Positions 61,115 through 64,000 of a stretch of 64,000 nt of DNA are shown piece after piece. Each line of letters opens with the position of its first letter. Positions within the stretch are counted from its first letter, which is position 1. The notes under the pieces are model-generated. The model was not told the DNA's origin. It worked only from the letters and a program-made list of their open reading frames with translations, and did no database searches. Source of the DNA: Cryptomeria japonica (Eukaryota; Streptophyta; Pinopsida; Cupressales; Cupressaceae); the NCBI RefSeq assembly GCF_030272615.1, contig NC_081409.1, positions 210,620,257 through 210,684,256 on the forward strand, given 5' to 3'. A program made the translations under genes and the position numbers.

Positions 61115-61540
61115 AATGTATGAGGAATGTGATTAGTATATTATCTATTGAATATTGACTTCCTGATAGAATTTTTTTTACATAATTAATTCATTCTATT
61201 TTGAATTCTAATGCCATTACATAATCAATTCATGATGCACCTTTTAATATGGAGATGGAGATAGGGGGTGTGACTATATATGTGACAATTTTTTAACTGT
61301 GTTTATTTATGGAAATTGGATTGTTTATTAGCTATGTGACTATTTATGTGACCATTTAGTTGAGGATCCTGCATAGTCTACATAAAGTAAAGGTAAGGAA
61401 TTACAAAATTTACAATGATTTTGATGACAACATTTTTTATTATTTAATACTCTTTTTGTCTACAAAGTTCATGTTGTTCATGTCGTGTATGATGTAATTT
61501 CGCTAACATTTTTTATATTTTTTCTTTGTCACAGGCCGAC

Positions 61541-63918
61541 ATGGATCCATCACATATCACAAATAGAGATGTACCTTGCGACACTTCTACCAAGCAGGTA
61601 AACCTCATTGTAATTGTACAAATTAGGTAGAAGCAAACTATTACATTATTATGTTCTTTTTCTTAGTGATTTATACTAATTTTGTAATTGTTAATGATAT
61701 TCTTGACACAGACGGATGTTTGGGGAAAGGGAAAGGGAGTTGTAGTACCTGAGCACCTTTCTATGGATGTGGAATCATTAGGGTTAAGCAATGATGACCC
61801 TGAAGATCCCACAGACCTTGTGAAATTCTTTAAAATGCCTCTTATAAAAATTAGAAAAGACATTGTTGCTTTGGCAGCCGTGCATCCTACCACTGATGAG
61901 ATACGACAGAGGGTGGAATTATTGTATAAGACAACAGAAAACTTGCAAGTAAGTAGTAATGAAAGCTTTAATTATAACAAAAGTTCAATAATGGTTTATA
62001 TTTTATTCTCTTTTTATGTCATTAACTAAAATATGTACGTATTGTTTTTACAACAATTTATCCGCCCTCATGAAAGTCGTTCCTATGATCAGGGTGTTGC
62101 AAGATCAGGTGATGACGATTTTCTTGTATTATCACTTGCTTGGCTTATCACTCTAAGTACCCAAAACACATCATACTTGATACTGTCAATTTTAAAAATA
62201 AAGGTTCATCCTTGTTTACAATTCTTGCACTTTTCATATATTTAATGTGTTATTCTTTAGGTGCTGTCAATGTTACTGTGCAAATGTTGACGCCACCTCA
62301 TCAGATACCACCCTCACCTGTATTGCTGACTGCAATGTTGGCAACACGTAGCATGTAGACATCCTCTAGTGCACGTCATATTGGCCCGCCCACTGTTGGT
62401 AGATCCCTCTTTTTCTCTATCTTCTGTCATGTGTTTATTTCCCTTCAAGCGTTCTTTCTTGAATTCTAATGCCATTTCATAGTGGATTCATTTTTTGCAG
62501 GAGGAGATGTATATGAGGATGTGCCAGAGGCAACTACTATTGATAACATAGCATTGTTTCCTGGATCTTCTCGTATTGCTAGTACAGGAACATTACAGGC
62601 CACATTCGTGGTGAGCGACAAAGAAATGCTTCCCTTAAAGATACAAAAGGTTCCACATTCGTGGTGAGCGACAAAGAAATGCTTCCCTTAAAGATACAAA
62701 AGGTTCCAAGTACTTTAAAATTATTATTATATATACTCTAATTGTAATTTACTTTATGATCACTCATTTTGGACTAATATTGATCCCATGAATTTTTTGC
62801 AGGCAATGCTATTTTCTACAAACATCTTAGTGACATTGCATTGCAGATATTTGGGCCCACCATACGTAAAAGGTGGTACATCATATGTGAACTAACCCTT
62901 ATCCACTTTTGATTTCATATCATTGCTAGAATACTTTTCCTTTGATCCATTTCTTGAAGTGTAATAAATGTAGCTTCAGTTCATTTCTGAATCTAACAAG
63001 TTTGTTTTTGCTTTAAAAGGTGGAATGACCAAGAAAAAAGGTTAAAAGATGAATTGACAAACCAAATGGTTGAGTGGTTTGGAAATGACACCTTTGACAA
63101 AACCAAGCTCCTTGAAAAAGCTGGCACATATCTAAAGTATGTGAGGGACCAATACAGGACCCATTTGGAGAGGAACCTAAAGTACGAGCATCCCCCCATG
63201 ATTCCAGAGAGGGAGTGGAAGGACCTGATTTTGGATGCCAAGGAGAGAATTGAAAGGAAAAAAGGAAATACACCAGTAAACACTAGAAGAAGGTACGAGA
63301 TACTATTAAGAATGTAATTATGTACTAATTAATTACTCTTTATATTTATATAATCTAACATATTTCAAACTTTTTATAGACTGAGTGACACGTCAAAGGC
63401 AACCAAGGCAAGGCAAGAAAAGCACGGGCAACACAAACTCGGCTCTGGTGGTTACATGAAACTTGCTGCATGAATTGTAAGTATCTCATGTAAACTCCCA
63501 TATTGTCTCAAAATATTAATAAATTGCAAACATTTTTTTTTATCAAACAATGCAAGCAAAATTCACAGTACCAAGCAAAAATGCAGGGCTCTGAATTCAA
63601 TAGAGTGCCTACAGAAGATGACAAGAGAATTGCCTACCAGCAAGGCTATTCAGCCGTGGCTGATCGGCTATGAGAATTGAGTGGGCATAAACAACATTTG
63701 AGTGCATCCATCACACAGGTAAATATGGTAAATAGAAGTTGTTTCAAATTAAATACTTTACCAATAATCTAATTGATGTTGAGTTCCAACATAAAGTGAC
63801 TATATTTGTTTTAAATAAGCAAACAATGATAACAATGTGCATGTCATTGGAATGCAGCCTGCTAATTATGAAACACCACCTGCACATGAACGTCTGGATG
63901 TGCATCCCAATAGTGGAG
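61541..63918 (+). pseudogene. Second CACTA gene, En/Spm (Ptta-type) protein, disabled
   Basis: The first ATG is 61541. Exons: 61541-61597, 61712-61948, ~62049-62137, 62502-~62660, 62804-~62870, 63018-63293, 63381-63477, ~63575-63718 and 63858-63918; phases agree where checked. The sequence TFVVSDKEMLPL, IALQIFGPTIRKRWNDQEKR, EREWKDLILDAKERIE and KHGQHKLGSGGYMKL matches the second protein of plant CACTA elements (TNPA/Ptta-like), thought to bind element ends with the transposase. Breaks: an exact 53-bp tandem duplication (62602-62707), a lost AG acceptor near 62048, and TGA stops near 63471 and 63671 where CGA would fit. It may continue past the window edge. Confidence 0.75.
62602..62707. repeat. 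Exact 53-bp tandem duplication in a coding exon
   Basis: 62602-62654 and 62655-62707 are identical. Since 53 is not a multiple of three, it shifts the frame. Absence of any difference between copies shows it is recent, or an assembly artefact. Confidence 0.95.
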
Positions 63919-64000
63919 GTATGCATTTGCTATTCAAATTTATTTATTTAGCTATTAATACAATTAAACATCTTAATTTGTAATTAGAGTAGTAATTAAT

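Larger units (their letters stand above)
55206..64000 (+). mobile_element. CACTA (En/Spm) DNA transposon, right end beyond the window
   Basis: Two adjacent genes in the same direction match the two-gene plan of plant CACTA elements: a TNP2-type transposase (56682-61114) and a second En/Spm-type protein (61541-63918). The left end is tentatively set at CACTACTAACAAAACC (55206), the only CACTA-like terminus between the PPR fragment and the transposase; without the other end it is unconfirmed. The 55222-56681 stretch is AT-rich and has no gene. Both genes carry multiple stops, so this copy is non-autonomous. Confidence 0.72.

Overview
The window is plant nuclear DNA made almost entirely of nested and decayed transposable elements. 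I see no convincing host gene, tRNA, rRNA or CRISPR array. L1-type LINEs carrying an RNase H domain, Tat-like Ty3/gypsy elements with an antisense plant-mobile-domain ORF, a CACTA (En/Spm) element and a PLS-type PPR fragment all indicate a seed plant. The dense nesting and AT-rich spacers suggest a very large genome, possibly a gymnosperm. That last step is inference.

Region 1 (1-21536) is a three-level nest. An old, internally deleted LINE on the + strand (1-690, resuming at 19646-21536) was hit by a Tat-like LTR retrotransposon on the - strand (691-19645, TSD ATAGG). Its left-hand LTR was later hit by a young L1-type LINE on the - strand (1540-10298), which has a perfect 19-bp TSD. This young LINE has two uninterrupted ORFs: ORF1 of 575 aa and ORF2 of 1404 aa with endonuclease, reverse transcriptase, zinc finger and RNase H. 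They overlap by ATGA. Its 3' part is a 2.8-kb repeat- and microsatellite-filled stretch. The Tat-like element has lost gag, protease and the N-terminal half of RT. It keeps RT thumb, RNase H and integrase on the - strand, and a broken plant-mobile-domain ORF on the opposite strand between pol and the 3' LTR.

Region 2 (21537-29756) holds a 210-bp direct-repeat pair, then a decayed gypsy element on the - strand (23630-27300) with two roughly 800-bp LTRs and only gag-protease between them, then the downstream half of an unidentified - strand coding remnant.

Region 3 (29757-39148) is a + strand LTR element of 9.4 kb with roughly 1-kb LTRs, PBS and PPT but no pol. It carries a proline-rich, tandemly repeated, frame-broken ORF. 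It split the unidentified coding remnant, whose upstream half lies at 39149-40900.

Region 4 (41000-54400) is mostly non-coding: two copies of an unidentified ~1.1-kb repeat, a probable solo copia-type LTR (45053-46011), and a 1.38-kb LTR with PBS (48092-49491) whose leader is homologous to that of the region-3 element.

Region 5 (54405-64000) contains a PPR pseudogene (- strand) and a CACTA element (+ strand) with a multi-exon TNP2-type transposase and a second En/Spm-type gene. Both genes are disabled by stops that look mainly like C-to-T or G-to-A changes. The right end of the CACTA element is outside the window.
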